This document shows, piece by piece, positions 44,471 to 52,984 of a DNA stretch of 64,000 nucleotides. The position numbers were made by a program, and so were the translations under genes. The DNA is from Gordonia mangrovi (GTDB lineage: Bacteria; Actinomycetota; Actinomycetes; Mycobacteriales; Mycobacteriaceae). The stretch is from the NCBI RefSeq assembly GCF_024734075.1, contig NZ_CP102850.1:2790001-2854000 (forward strand), written 5' to 3'. The notes under the pieces are model-generated. The model had not been told where the DNA came from. It saw nothing but the letters and a program-made list of their open reading frames with translations, and did not search any database. Position 1 is the stretch's first letter, and every line of letters starts with the position of its first letter.

Positions 44471-44552
44471 GTGAGTTGGGCGGTCGGGTTGCTAGGGGGG
44501 AGGGGCTCGGTGAGCGGGTCGGCGGCGGGTCCATGGGGTAGGGTGCCCTACC

Positions 44553-45566
44553 ATGAGACTTCGCTTGTGGGGGGCGGCGCTCGTGTCCGCTTGTGCTGTA
44601 GGGCTTTCGACGATGACCGCGGGTGCGGTGGTCGCGGCGCCGCCGAGTGACGAACCGATTGCGCTGTATCGGGATTCGACGATCATCGGCGGTGTTCCGA
44701 CCTTTGGTGGCATCTCCGGCCTGGACCGCACCGGAAATGGCACGTACGTGCTGATCTCGACCGATGTCGGCCGGTTCGGGCCTGCCCGAACCTACAACGC
44801 CACCATCCCGTTCACGTCGAACCTGGGCTTCACCGGCGGGGGACGCGTGACCGGTGGTGGCACGGTATTCGCTCCCTACAACCTGCCGATCCTTCCCGGT
44901 GGGGCGCAGTTCGAGGGCATTCGCCGGTTGGGCGGCGGCTATGTGGTGGCCAGCGGCGGTGCGAACCAGTTCGTTCGCGTCACCGGGCCGATCGGCAATC
45001 ATGTCCGCGATCTGCCGCTGCCGTCGGCCTATCGGGTCACCGGCAAGTCCGGTCTGAACGGTCAGCGCGGGCTCACCGGAGTGGCGGTGTCGCCCGGTGA
45101 TCGGATCAGTGCGATCACCGCGGGCGGCCTCAAACAGGATCGTCGCACGTCGGCACGATTGATCACCTGGGCGGGGCGCAACACATCGGAGTACGTCTAC
45201 CGCACCGACGGCGACAAGGTCGCAGCCGACGTGCTGGCGGTGAACAACACCGACTATCTGGTGCTCGAACGCGGCAACGGCCGAGCGGCCCGCATCTACT
45301 GGACCACCACCCGCGGGGCCACTGCGGTGAGCGGCAAGAAGGAGCTGTCGGGCAAGGAGAAGGTGATGCCCAAGAAACGGGTCTTCTCGACTGCGCCATT
45401 GACCCGGCTCGCCACCGGCAACATGTCGGGATTGGCGTGGGGCAATTGGCTTCCGGCGACTCCGTCCAGGGGCTACCGCGCGCGCATCCTGTACATCGTG
45501 ACCAACGACATGTTCGCCGGTCCGACGCGCGTACACGGCCTGGAGTTCCACCTGCCCATCCGCTGA
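44553..45566 (+). CDS. Secreted esterase-like-activity-of-phytase family protein
   Basis: A 337-residue protein with a signal peptide (hydrophobic stretch to about residue 29, cleavage near VVAAP). The mature part is beta-rich and opens with IIGGVPTFGGISGLDRTGNGTY, the start of the phytase-like beta-propeller family PF13449. A substrate cannot be inferred. It stands alone between the pckG repeats and an ABC exporter operon and is absent, as far as I recall, from the equivalent mycobacterial region. Confidence 0.72.
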   Translation: MRLRLWGAALVSACAVGLSTMTAGAVVAAPPSDEPIALYRDSTIIGGVPTFGGISGLDRTGNGTYVLISTDVGRFGPARTYNATIPFTSNLGFTGGGRVTGGGTVFAPYNLPILPGGAQFEGIRRLGGGYVVASGGANQFVRVTGPIGNHVRDLPLPSAYRVTGKSGLNGQRGLTGVAVSPGDRISAITAGGLKQDRRTSARLITWAGRNTSEYVYRTDGDKVAADVLAVNNTDYLVLERGNGRAARIYWTTTRGATAVSGKKELSGKEKVMPKKRVFSTAPLTRLATGNMSGLAWGNWLPATPSRGYRARILYIVTNDMFAGPTRVHGLEFHLPIR

Positions 45567-45673
45567 CGGCGCACACAATTTCGGGTGTCCGAATGACCTG
45601 GTGGCCCACCCCGAGTCCATCTCAGGGATATTCCTGATGGCCAACGGTCGGGAGATTTGGCACCGTTGAGGCC

Positions 45674-46549
45674 ATGACATCGGCTCACACAGACGGTTCA
45701 CCCATCGACACGCGCGCGGTCGCCGCCGGCGCGGCGGATCTGACGAAGGTCTACGGCACGGGTGACACCGTCGTCGAGGCCCTGCGCGGCGTCGACATCG
45801 AGTTCGCCGAGGGCGAGTTCACCGCGATCATGGGGCCGTCGGGCTCCGGCAAGTCCACCCTGATGCATTGCCTCGCCGGACTCGATGTGGCCACCGACGG
45901 CCGGGTTCACATCGGCGAGGTTGACCTGACCGGTCTCTCGGACAAGGCGATGACCGAGTTGCGGCGCGACCGGATCGGGTTCGTCTTCCAGTCGTTCAAC
46001 CTCGTTCCCACGCTGAGCGCTCGCGAGAACATCACACTGCCGGTCGACATCGCCGGACGCGACATCGACCAGGAATGGTTCGACACGGTGATCGGGCGAC
46101 TCGGGATCGCCGATCGGCTCGATCATCTGCCCAGCGAGTTGTCCGGCGGGCAGCAGCAACGCGTGGCGTGTGCCCGCGCGCTGGTCGGCAAGCCGGAGAT
46201 CATCTTCGGCGACGAGCCGACCGGCAATCTCGACTCGCGATCCTCCGGTGAGGTGCTGTCGATTCTGCGCGCCGCGACCGACGAATTCGGCCAGACCGTG
46301 GTGATCGTCACCCACGATCCGCGGGCGGCCTCCTACGCCGATCGTGTGGTGTTCCTGGCGGACGGTCAGATCGTCCGCGAACTCGCGCGTCCATCGGCCG
46401 ACGACGTGTTCGAGGTGATGAGGAATTTGGACGGCGCCGGGAGCGAAGCGAGCGGGCCGAATGTGTCCGGCGCCGGGAGCGAAGCGAGCGGGCCGAATTC
46501 AACCGGTCCCAGGCACGCCGCCGACGAGAACGCCTCCGAGGTGCGCTGA
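45674..46549 (+). CDS. ABC transporter ATP-binding protein (MacB/LolD type)
   Basis: A 291-residue ATPase with Walker A GPSGSGKST, signature LSGGQQQRVACARAL, Walker B IIFGDEPTGNLD and switch VIVTHDPRAA. This is the MacB/LolD class that drives FtsX-type permeases. The C-terminal tail after residue about 250 contains a 12-residue duplication (GAGSEASGPNVS, GAGSEASGPNST) encoded by a recent 36-bp DNA repeat. It ends four bases ahead of the permease gene. Confidence 0.92.
   Translation: MTSAHTDGSPIDTRAVAAGAADLTKVYGTGDTVVEALRGVDIEFAEGEFTAIMGPSGSGKSTLMHCLAGLDVATDGRVHIGEVDLTGLSDKAMTELRRDRIGFVFQSFNLVPTLSARENITLPVDIAGRDIDQEWFDTVIGRLGIADRLDHLPSELSGGQQQRVACARALVGKPEIIFGDEPTGNLDSRSSGEVLSILRAATDEFGQTVVIVTHDPRAASYADRVVFLADGQIVRELARPSADDVFEVMRNLDGAGSEASGPNVSGAGSEASGPNSTGPRHAADENASEVR
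46433..46498 (+). repeat. 36-bp tandem duplication inside the ABC ATPase gene
   Basis: Thirty identical bases at 46433-46462 and 46469-46498, with period 36. The core GGGAGCGAAGCGAGCGGGCC is itself partly palindromic. Being in frame, it only lengthens a disordered tail. Confidence 0.85.
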
Positions 46550-46553
46550 ACTC

Positions 46554-49112
46554 ATGGCCACATCGACCGTGATGCGCCGGGTCTCCCTGCGCAACCTGCG
46601 CGCTCACAAACTCAGACTCTTCCTGACCGTGTTCTCGATCGTGCTCGGCACCTCGTTCGTCGCCGGTTCCATCGTGTTCACGTCCACGATCTCCAAGGCG
46701 TTCAACGACATCTTCGACTCGGCGGCACCCGGTGTGGCCGTGGAGATCACCCCGGACAGCAATCAGTCGCCGGGTGTCCCGCTCACGATCGTCGACGACC
46801 TGACCGCGCAGAAGCAGGAATTGGGTATCGACAAGATCGTCGCCAACTACACCGGCTTGGTCACCATCGCCAATGCCGAGGGCAAGGCACTGCAGACAGG
46901 CGGCGCGCCGAGTGTCGGTACCGCGTACCTGCCACCCGATGAGGCGTTGTCCCCGGACACCAGCAAGATCCTGCCCGGTGGTCGCGGTCCCACGAATTCC
47001 GGTGAGGTGGCGCTGAATTCGTCGGCTGCGGAGAAGGCGGGCCTCCAGGTCGGGTCCACCACCCAACTCGTGGTCGGGCAGGGTTCGGCCGCGCCGCGCG
47101 AGGTGACGGTGGTCGGACTGCTCGATCTGCCCGGCTCGACCGGTGGCTATGTGAACGTGCAGTTCGACGAGGCGACGGCACGCAGCCTGTTCTCCGATGG
47201 TGAGCATGTGGCCCAGGTCGACATGTCCGCCGTCGAGGGTGTCACCCCCGAGGAACTCCAGCAGCGGGTCGCAGCCGCGTTGCCGCCCGACACCTACGAG
47301 GTGCGTACCGGCGATCAGGTGCGTCAGGACCAGAAGGATCAGGTCAACGAGTTCCTGACCATCTTCACCGCAATCCTGTTGGCCTTCGCGGCCATCGGCC
47401 TGATCGTGGGTACGTTCATCATCTACAACACCTTCTCGATGATCGTCGCGCAGCGTAATCGCGAGCTGGCGTTGCTGCGTGCGGTCGGTGCGAGCCGGCG
47501 CCAGGTGTCGCGTTCGGTGCTGTTCGAGGCGTTCGTGGTCGGCGTCATCGGCGGCCTGGTGGGTCTGGCCGTCGGTGTCGGTCTGGCCGCATTGCTCAAG
47601 GCACTCACCACCTCGGCGTCGGGTCTGCCGGACGCGCCGCTGCAGGTGGGTGTCTGGGCGGTGCTGGCGGCGCTGTTCGTCGGCATCGTGGTGACGATGA
47701 TCAGTGCCTGGGTGCCGGCGGTCCGCGCGTCGCGGGTGCCGCCGGTCGAGGCGATGCGGGCGGGGATGGCCGAGGGATCGGCGCCGTTGACGCGACGCAC
47801 GGCCATCGGTGCGGTCGTGGGCGTCATCTCACTGGTGGCCATCATCGCCGGGGCGATGGGGGTCGGTGTCGGCCCGGCGATCGCCGTGGGGGTCGGCGCG
47901 GCCGGCGCGATCGCGGCAGTGGTGCTCGCCGGTCCGGCGTTGTCGCGGCCGGTGGTCGGCGCGCTCGGCTCGGTGCTCGGTGCCCCGTTCGGCAGGATCG
48001 GGCGCCTGGCCCGCACCAATGCGGTGCGCAACCCGCGACGGACCGCGGCAACGGCGTTCGCGCTGACGTTGGGCCTCATGCTGGTGGCGGTGATCGGCAC
48101 CCTGGGCACCTCGTTCAAGGGCACCGTGAACGAGGCGGTGGACAGCGGGATGACCGCGGAGTTCATCATCGTCGGCAGCAATCAGCTGCCGATCCCGGGC
48201 GCGGTCGCCGACGCGGTCGAGGAGGTCGACGGGGTGGCGTCGTCGGTCAGCTTCGGCATCATCCAGGCGACCGCCGACGGGCAGCGTGTGACCGGGTACG
48301 GCGCGGTGGGCGGCCAGCCCGCCGACGTCGCGGTGCTCGACATGCGCGACGGAGCGTCGGACCAGTTGCCGGCCGACGGCATGTTCGTCAGCGAACGCAC
48401 CAGCATCGACAAGGGCTGGGACCGTGGCGACGTGGTGACCTTCACCGGTCCCACCGGCCAGGACGTGCCGGTCACGGTCTCCGGGGTGTACGCCGACAAC
48501 GAGGCGCTGCAGCCCTGGCTGGTCGGCCCCGATGTCTACGACCGGTTGGTGCCGGCCTCGGCGCAGGTGAGCGCGATGATCTTCGTGGCGCCGGAGCAGG
48601 GCGTGGCGCCGGAGGTGCTGCGGACGAATCTGGAGGATGCGACCGCGTCGTATCTGACCGTTCAGGTGCAGGACCGCACCCAGTTCAAGAGTTCGGTGTC
48701 CAGCCAGATCGACCAGATGCTGGCCACCTTGTACGCCATGCTCGGCTTGGCGCTGCTGATCGCGGTGCTGGGGATCATCAACACCCTCGCGCTGTCGGTG
48801 GTGGAGCGTAAACGGGAGATCGGCATGTTGCGTGCCGTCGGCATGTTGCGTGCCCAGGTTCGTCGCAGCATCTATCTGGAGTCGGTGCTGATCGCGATCT
48901 TCGGGGCCATCCTCGGGGTGGTGCTCGGTACCGTCATCGGCGTGGCGCTGGTGCGGACGCTGGCGAAGTGGGGCCTCGGGACACCGGTCGTGCCGTGGAG
49001 TCTGATCGGCATCACATTGATCGCGTCGGCGGTGGTGGGTGTCCTCGCCGCGCTGTGGCCGGCGGTCCGGGCGGCGCGCACGCGGCCGCTGGAGGCGATC
49101 GTCGAGACGTGA
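46554..49112 (+). CDS. FtsX-like ABC permease, fused double-FtsX form
   Basis: An 852-residue permease with two FtsX/MacB-PCD halves. The first helix (LFLTVFSIVLGTSFVAGSIVF) is followed by a large extracytoplasmic domain, three helices with the motif MIVAQRNRELALLRAVGASRRQV, then a second extracytoplasmic domain and a final block with LSVVERKREIGMLRAVGMLRAQVRRSI. In one chain it supplies both membrane units of a mechanotransmission-type transporter driven by the upstream ATPase. Such systems extrude peptides or lipids or control envelope enzymes; the substrate is unknown. Confidence 0.9.
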   Translation: MATSTVMRRVSLRNLRAHKLRLFLTVFSIVLGTSFVAGSIVFTSTISKAFNDIFDSAAPGVAVEITPDSNQSPGVPLTIVDDLTAQKQELGIDKIVANYTGLVTIANAEGKALQTGGAPSVGTAYLPPDEALSPDTSKILPGGRGPTNSGEVALNSSAAEKAGLQVGSTTQLVVGQGSAAPREVTVVGLLDLPGSTGGYVNVQFDEATARSLFSDGEHVAQVDMSAVEGVTPEELQQRVAAALPPDTYEVRTGDQVRQDQKDQVNEFLTIFTAILLAFAAIGLIVGTFIIYNTFSMIVAQRNRELALLRAVGASRRQVSRSVLFEAFVVGVIGGLVGLAVGVGLAALLKALTTSASGLPDAPLQVGVWAVLAALFVGIVVTMISAWVPAVRASRVPPVEAMRAGMAEGSAPLTRRTAIGAVVGVISLVAIIAGAMGVGVGPAIAVGVGAAGAIAAVVLAGPALSRPVVGALGSVLGAPFGRIGRLARTNAVRNPRRTAATAFALTLGLMLVAVIGTLGTSFKGTVNEAVDSGMTAEFIIVGSNQLPIPGAVADAVEEVDGVASSVSFGIIQATADGQRVTGYGAVGGQPADVAVLDMRDGASDQLPADGMFVSERTSIDKGWDRGDVVTFTGPTGQDVPVTVSGVYADNEALQPWLVGPDVYDRLVPASAQVSAMIFVAPEQGVAPEVLRTNLEDATASYLTVQVQDRTQFKSSVSSQIDQMLATLYAMLGLALLIAVLGIINTLALSVVERKREIGMLRAVGMLRAQVRRSIYLESVLIAIFGAILGVVLGTVIGVALVRTLAKWGLGTPVVPWSLIGITLIASAVVGVLAALWPAVRAARTRPLEAIVET

Positions 49113-49266
49113 GTCGTCGGATAGCGCAGCGGTGTGGGCGCAGCGACCTCATCGGTCGGCGGAAACCTCGGTTGCGCGGAAGGTCTCTGCCGACCGATGC
49201 GGTCTGGCCGGCGACGGCCTCGGGTCGTACGGCCGGCCCGTCGGCGGGCAGTGACACAATCGGTCC

Positions 49267-50046
49267 ATGACCCGACCACCCGACGAACCCTGGGATCCGA
49301 ATCGAGAGAGCCCGGAGACGCGACGTTTCGAGCCCACCGACGAGACAGCCGCCTTCGAGCCCACCGACGAGACGGCTGCCTTCGGGCCCACCGATGAGAT
49401 CCCGGGTCAGCAGCCAGGTGCGGGCCCGGACGTGCCGCCGCCGACGGCGCAGCCCGGACCCTACGACGCACCGCAGGCCTACACCGCGGCCAACTACGGT
49501 GCGGGGTACGGAGGTCCCGGCTACAGCGGACCGGTACCGCCGGGGCCGCCCCCGCCGAAGAACACCGGACGTACCGTCGGCCTGGCGTTGGCCGCACTCG
49601 CCGCGCTGGTGGTGCTGGCGCTGGTCGGTGTGTTGATCGCGCGTGGCGGCACCGACGACGGCGGGGACGCAGCCGCGGGTGCCGACTCGTCGTCGGCGAC
49701 GACGTCGACGACCGAGGAGGACAGCTCTACCACGACGACCACCACGACGACCGAGGACACCACCACCACGACGACGCCGACGGTCTCCCCGGGTGAGGTG
49801 GTCTATCAGCTCACCGGTAACGGCGACGTCGTCGGTATCCGCTACCTCGAACAGGGCAGTTCGACGGTGGTCGCGGCAGCCGGCACCCCGTGGTCGCAGG
49901 CCGCGACGGTCGGCGGGACGTCGGCGGAGATCACCGCCATCGTGATCCGCGGCCCGGTGACCTGCAACATCCTGCGCGGTGAGGATCTGCTGGCCTCGTC
50001 GACCAGTCGCGGCGGGCCACTGCGTTGCTCGGCGACATTGCAGTGA
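49267..50046 (+). CDS. MmpS-like membrane-anchored protein with Thr-rich linker
   Basis: A 259-residue protein. The cytoplasmic N-terminus has three near-perfect copies of F(E/G)PTDE(TAA) and a Gly/Pro/Tyr-rich stretch. One membrane helix (VGLALAALAALVVLALVGVLIA) follows, then a Ser/Thr/Glu linker dominated by threonine. The C-terminal 80 residues (VVYQLTGNGDVVGIRYLEQG, AAGTPWSQAATV, GPVTCNILRGE) match the MmpS beta-sandwich pattern. MmpS proteins assist MmpL transporters, but none adjoins this gene; it lies behind the FtsX exporter instead. Confidence 0.72.
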   Translation: MTRPPDEPWDPNRESPETRRFEPTDETAAFEPTDETAAFGPTDEIPGQQPGAGPDVPPPTAQPGPYDAPQAYTAANYGAGYGGPGYSGPVPPGPPPPKNTGRTVGLALAALAALVVLALVGVLIARGGTDDGGDAAAGADSSSATTSTTEEDSSTTTTTTTTEDTTTTTTPTVSPGEVVYQLTGNGDVVGIRYLEQGSSTVVAAAGTPWSQAATVGGTSAEITAIVIRGPVTCNILRGEDLLASSTSRGGPLRCSATLQ

Positions 50047-50085
50047 CGCCTGACGCCGGGTCGGATGGGTGCCGGGCGGCCGGGC

Positions 50086-50856
50086 TCAGTGTTTGCGTAG
50101 CACGAGCACCAGGTTGGTGCCGAGGACTTCGCGCAGACCGGGTACGGCCATCACCCACCACATCCACCACGGCAGATAGCGGGGGAAGGCGGCCACCACG
50201 TCGGCACCGGACACGGCGTGCGCCCACCGCAGACCCTGGGTCGCAGTGACCGGGAACAGCGAGGTGCCGAAGAGGTTCTTCGGTGGGTGACCGTGCCGAC
50301 GGGTGTACCACCGCGCGGCACGGTGTCCGCCGAAGTAGTGCGTCAGCCCCATCTCGTGTCCGCCGAACGGCCCCCACCACAGCGTGTAGCTGACGATCAC
50401 GACCCCGCCGGGCCGGGTCACCCGCAACATCTCGTCGGACATCTGCCACGGCTGGGCGGTGTGCTCGACCACGTTGGAGGAGAACGTCACATCCATCGCG
50501 TCGTCGGCGAACGGTAGCTGCTGTCCGGACCCGCGGACCGTCGCACGGTGCTCGAGACCGCCTGCGTGCATCTCGCCGGCGTCGGGTTCCACCGAGATGT
50601 AGTGCGCGCCGCGCCGTGCGAAGGCGTCGGCGAAGTAGCCGGGACCGCCGCCGACGTCGAGGATCACTGCGCCCGCGAGCGGACCGGCATACCAGTCGGC
50701 CACCATCCGGGCGGTGTCGGCGGCGATGGCGCCGTAGAAGCGGGCCGGGTCGGACTGCTCGAACCGGAAATCGCCGAGGAGCCGCGCCGCGCGGGACAGC
50801 GTTGCATAGCGCGCGAAATCCGGCGGGGCGCCGCGCCGCCGCATGAACCGACTCAC
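50086..50856 (-). CDS. SAM-dependent methyltransferase (Rv0224c-like)
   Basis: A 256-residue class I methyltransferase. SAM-binding motif I is VILDVGGGPGYFADAFARRG; motif II region is LPFADDAMDVTFSSNVVEH. The C-terminal half (GLTHYFGGHRAARWYTRRHGHPPKN and a Trp-rich hydrophobic segment WWMWWVMAVPG) suggests membrane association and a lipid or glycolipid acceptor. GTG 50856 overlaps the TetR stop (GTGA), which decides the start. In M. tuberculosis the equivalent gene adjoins the Rv0225 glycosyltransferase, as here. Confidence 0.87.
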   Translation of the reverse strand: MSRFMRRRGAPPDFARYATLSRAARLLGDFRFEQSDPARFYGAIAADTARMVADWYAGPLAGAVILDVGGGPGYFADAFARRGAHYISVEPDAGEMHAGGLEHRATVRGSGQQLPFADDAMDVTFSSNVVEHTAQPWQMSDEMLRVTRPGGVVIVSYTLWWGPFGGHEMGLTHYFGGHRAARWYTRRHGHPPKNLFGTSLFPVTATQGLRWAHAVSGADVVAAFPRYLPWWMWWVMAVPGLREVLGTNLVLVLRKH

Positions 50857-51533
50857 GGGTGGGCACCTGCGGCCACGCCCGGCGACCCGTCGGCGCGGTC
50901 GCGCAACCCGATCATGAAGGTGTGCAGCGCGAACAGGAACTCCGAGCGCACGTCTTCGGGCAGTGCCGGCACAACGGTGGTGACCGCCGGGAACTGGGCG
51001 GCATCGAGGGTGCGGTAGTACTCGATCACCGTGGCGCGGCTCTCCTCGGTGTCCTCCGCGGACTGCAACGCATATCCGACGATGAGCCGGGCCAGGGCGT
51101 GGTCGGCGGCGGCCGCGTCCGAGGCCGACAATCCGGTGGTCATCAGCAGCCCCAACGACCGCTCGTAGCGGGTCAGCCCCATCGGGCCGAAGCGCACCTG
51201 ACCTGCGAACAGGCTCGCCGAATGGGGGTGGCTGTGCAACACGTCGAAGGTGACCACGGCCGATCGTTCGACGACGATGTCCCAACGACCGCCGAGATCG
51301 GAGTGCGCCAGCGCGGCGACGATCTTCGACATCATGTGTTCGGCCAAACGGGTGCACAACTCGTCCTTGCCGCCCGGGAACTGCCGGTAGAGCGTGGACG
51401 TCGACGATCCGAGTCGTCGGGCCAGCGCCCGCATGCCGAGTGTCGCGATACCGCCCTCGGCGAGCAGCGCGAGTGCCTCGGTGAAGATCCCGTCGACGGG
51501 CAGCGGTGGACGACCGCGGGGGTGCTCCGACAT
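50853..51533 (-). CDS. TetR-family transcriptional regulator
   Basis: A 226-residue regulator with an N-terminal helix-turn-helix (GMRALARRLGSSTSTLYRQF) and a helical ligand-binding domain. It is divergent from the GT4 gene and coupled to the methyltransferase gene by a 4-base overlap, so it may control both directions. Two palindromes in the 269-base divergent region are candidate operators. The ligand is unknown. Confidence 0.88.
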   Translation of the reverse strand: MSEHPRGRPPLPVDGIFTEALALLAEGGIATLGMRALARRLGSSTSTLYRQFPGGKDELCTRLAEHMMSKIVAALAHSDLGGRWDIVVERSAVVTFDVLHSHPHSASLFAGQVRFGPMGLTRYERSLGLLMTTGLSASDAAAADHALARLIVGYALQSAEDTEESRATVIEYYRTLDAAQFPAVTTVVPALPEDVRSEFLFALHTFMIGLRDRADGSPGVAAGAHP

Positions 51534-51666
51534 CGAGGTTCCTTCTCAGCTCATGGGCGTCTCGGCGGTGTCGGCGCATCCGTGGCCGCGGCACTCGGTC
51601 CACCCGTCGCACTCCCCTCGCCGGTACGGACCGTCTCAACTACCGTTGTAGACGTCCGCGGGGTTA

Positions 51667-51703
51667 GCGGCTACAGTGTAGCCGCAACAGACATGTTGTC
51701 TGT
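51667..51703. promoter_or_regulatory. Two adjacent palindromes, candidate TetR operators
   Basis: GCGGCTAC-AGT-GTAGCCGC (51667-51685) and ACAGAC-ATGTT-GTCTGT (51687-51703) are two perfect inverted repeats separated by one base. They lie in the divergent region between the TetR gene and the GT4 gene, about 100 bases ahead of the latter. Confidence 0.6.
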
Positions 51704-51802
51704 CGTCGGATCGAGACCCTCGAGGTTCGGACGCGGTATGGAGGGGATACCACGTACGACCTCGGGGGTTTTCGTTCGCCGTGATCGCCTACGCTGGTCG
51801 CA

Positions 51803-52984
51803 ATGTCCGATCCGATTCATGTGCTGCTGCTCTGCTGGCGCGACACCACGCACCCGCAGGGTGGCGGCAGCGAACGCTACCTCGAACGCGTCGGTGCCGA
51901 ACTCGTCGATCGCGGCATGCGGGTGACCCTGTTGACCGCCGCCTACGACGACGCGCCCGCGCTCGAGGACCGGGCGGGCATCCGCATCCTGCGGGCCGGT
52001 GGCCGGCTGTCGGTGTATCCGCGCGCGTTGCTCACGATCGTTGCCGCCCGCTGGGGGCGTGGCCGGTTGCCGGCCGCGCCCGACGTGGTGATCGACACCC
52101 AGAACGGCATCCCGTTCTTCGCCGGCACTGTGTCGCGCGCGCCCACCGTGGTGTTGGTCCATCACTGTCATCGTGAGCAGTGGCCGGTGGCCGGGCGCCT
52201 GCTCGGCCGGTTCGGCTGGTTCCTCGAATCGCGGGTGTCTCCGCGGGTGCACCGCCGCAGCCGGTACGTCACCGTGTCGGGGCCGTCGGCCGACGAACTC
52301 GTCGCGTTGGGGGTGGATCGTGAGCGGATCACGGTGATCCGCAACGGGATCGACCCCGTCGCGGCGGAGCCGGCCGGTACGGACGGGACCGGTGACCGCA
52401 CCGCCGGCCCCCGGCTCTGTGTGTTGTCGCGCCTGGTGCCACACAAGCAGGTGGAGGACGCCCTGGCCGTGGTGGCCGAACTACGCCACACCCGCGCCGA
52501 TGTCCACCTCGACGTGATCGGCGGCGGCTGGTGGCGCGATGAGTTGCACGCCACCGCCGCTCGACTCGGGGTCGAACGGTGCGTCACCTTCCACGGCCAC
52601 GTCGACGAACGCCGCAAACACCAGCTGCTCGACCGCGCCGACGTGCACCTGATGCCGTCGCGCAAAGAGGGTTGGGGTCTGGCGGTGGTGGAGGCGGCCC
52701 AACATCGGGTGCCCACGATCGGCTACCGCAGCTCGGTCGGATTGGCGGAATCCATCGAGCACGGTGAGACCGGTCTGCTCGTCGACGGGGTCGATGAACT
52801 GGTCAGCGCCACACGGAAACTCATCGACAACCCGGAGGAGTCCGCCCGCCTCGGGGGCAATGCGCAGCGCAAGGCGGCCGGGTACTCGTGGTCGGCGACC
52901 GCCGACGGGTTCATCGGCGTCGTCGACGGGCTGCTGCATAGCACGCCGCCACCGTCGCGGCCAGTGCCGTCGTCGCCCAGATGA
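51803..52984 (+). CDS. GT4-family glycosyltransferase (Rv0225-like)
   Basis: A 393-residue GT-B glycosyltransferase. The N-terminal donor/acceptor loop GGGSERYLERVGAEL and the C-terminal nucleotide-sugar motif SRKEGWGLAVVEAAQHRVP (E-x7-E) are intact. It acts in the cytoplasm, probably adding a sugar to a lipid-linked envelope glycan, in keeping with the adjacent membrane and flippase genes. The last 74 bases overlap the end of the opposite-strand membrane protein gene. Confidence 0.9.
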   Translation: MSDPIHVLLLCWRDTTHPQGGGSERYLERVGAELVDRGMRVTLLTAAYDDAPALEDRAGIRILRAGGRLSVYPRALLTIVAARWGRGRLPAAPDVVIDTQNGIPFFAGTVSRAPTVVLVHHCHREQWPVAGRLLGRFGWFLESRVSPRVHRRSRYVTVSGPSADELVALGVDRERITVIRNGIDPVAAEPAGTDGTGDRTAGPRLCVLSRLVPHKQVEDALAVVAELRHTRADVHLDVIGGGWWRDELHATAARLGVERCVTFHGHVDERRKHQLLDRADVHLMPSRKEGWGLAVVEAAQHRVPTIGYRSSVGLAESIEHGETGLLVDGVDELVSATRKLIDNPEESARLGGNAQRKAAGYSWSATADGFIGVVDGLLHSTPPPSRPVPSSPR

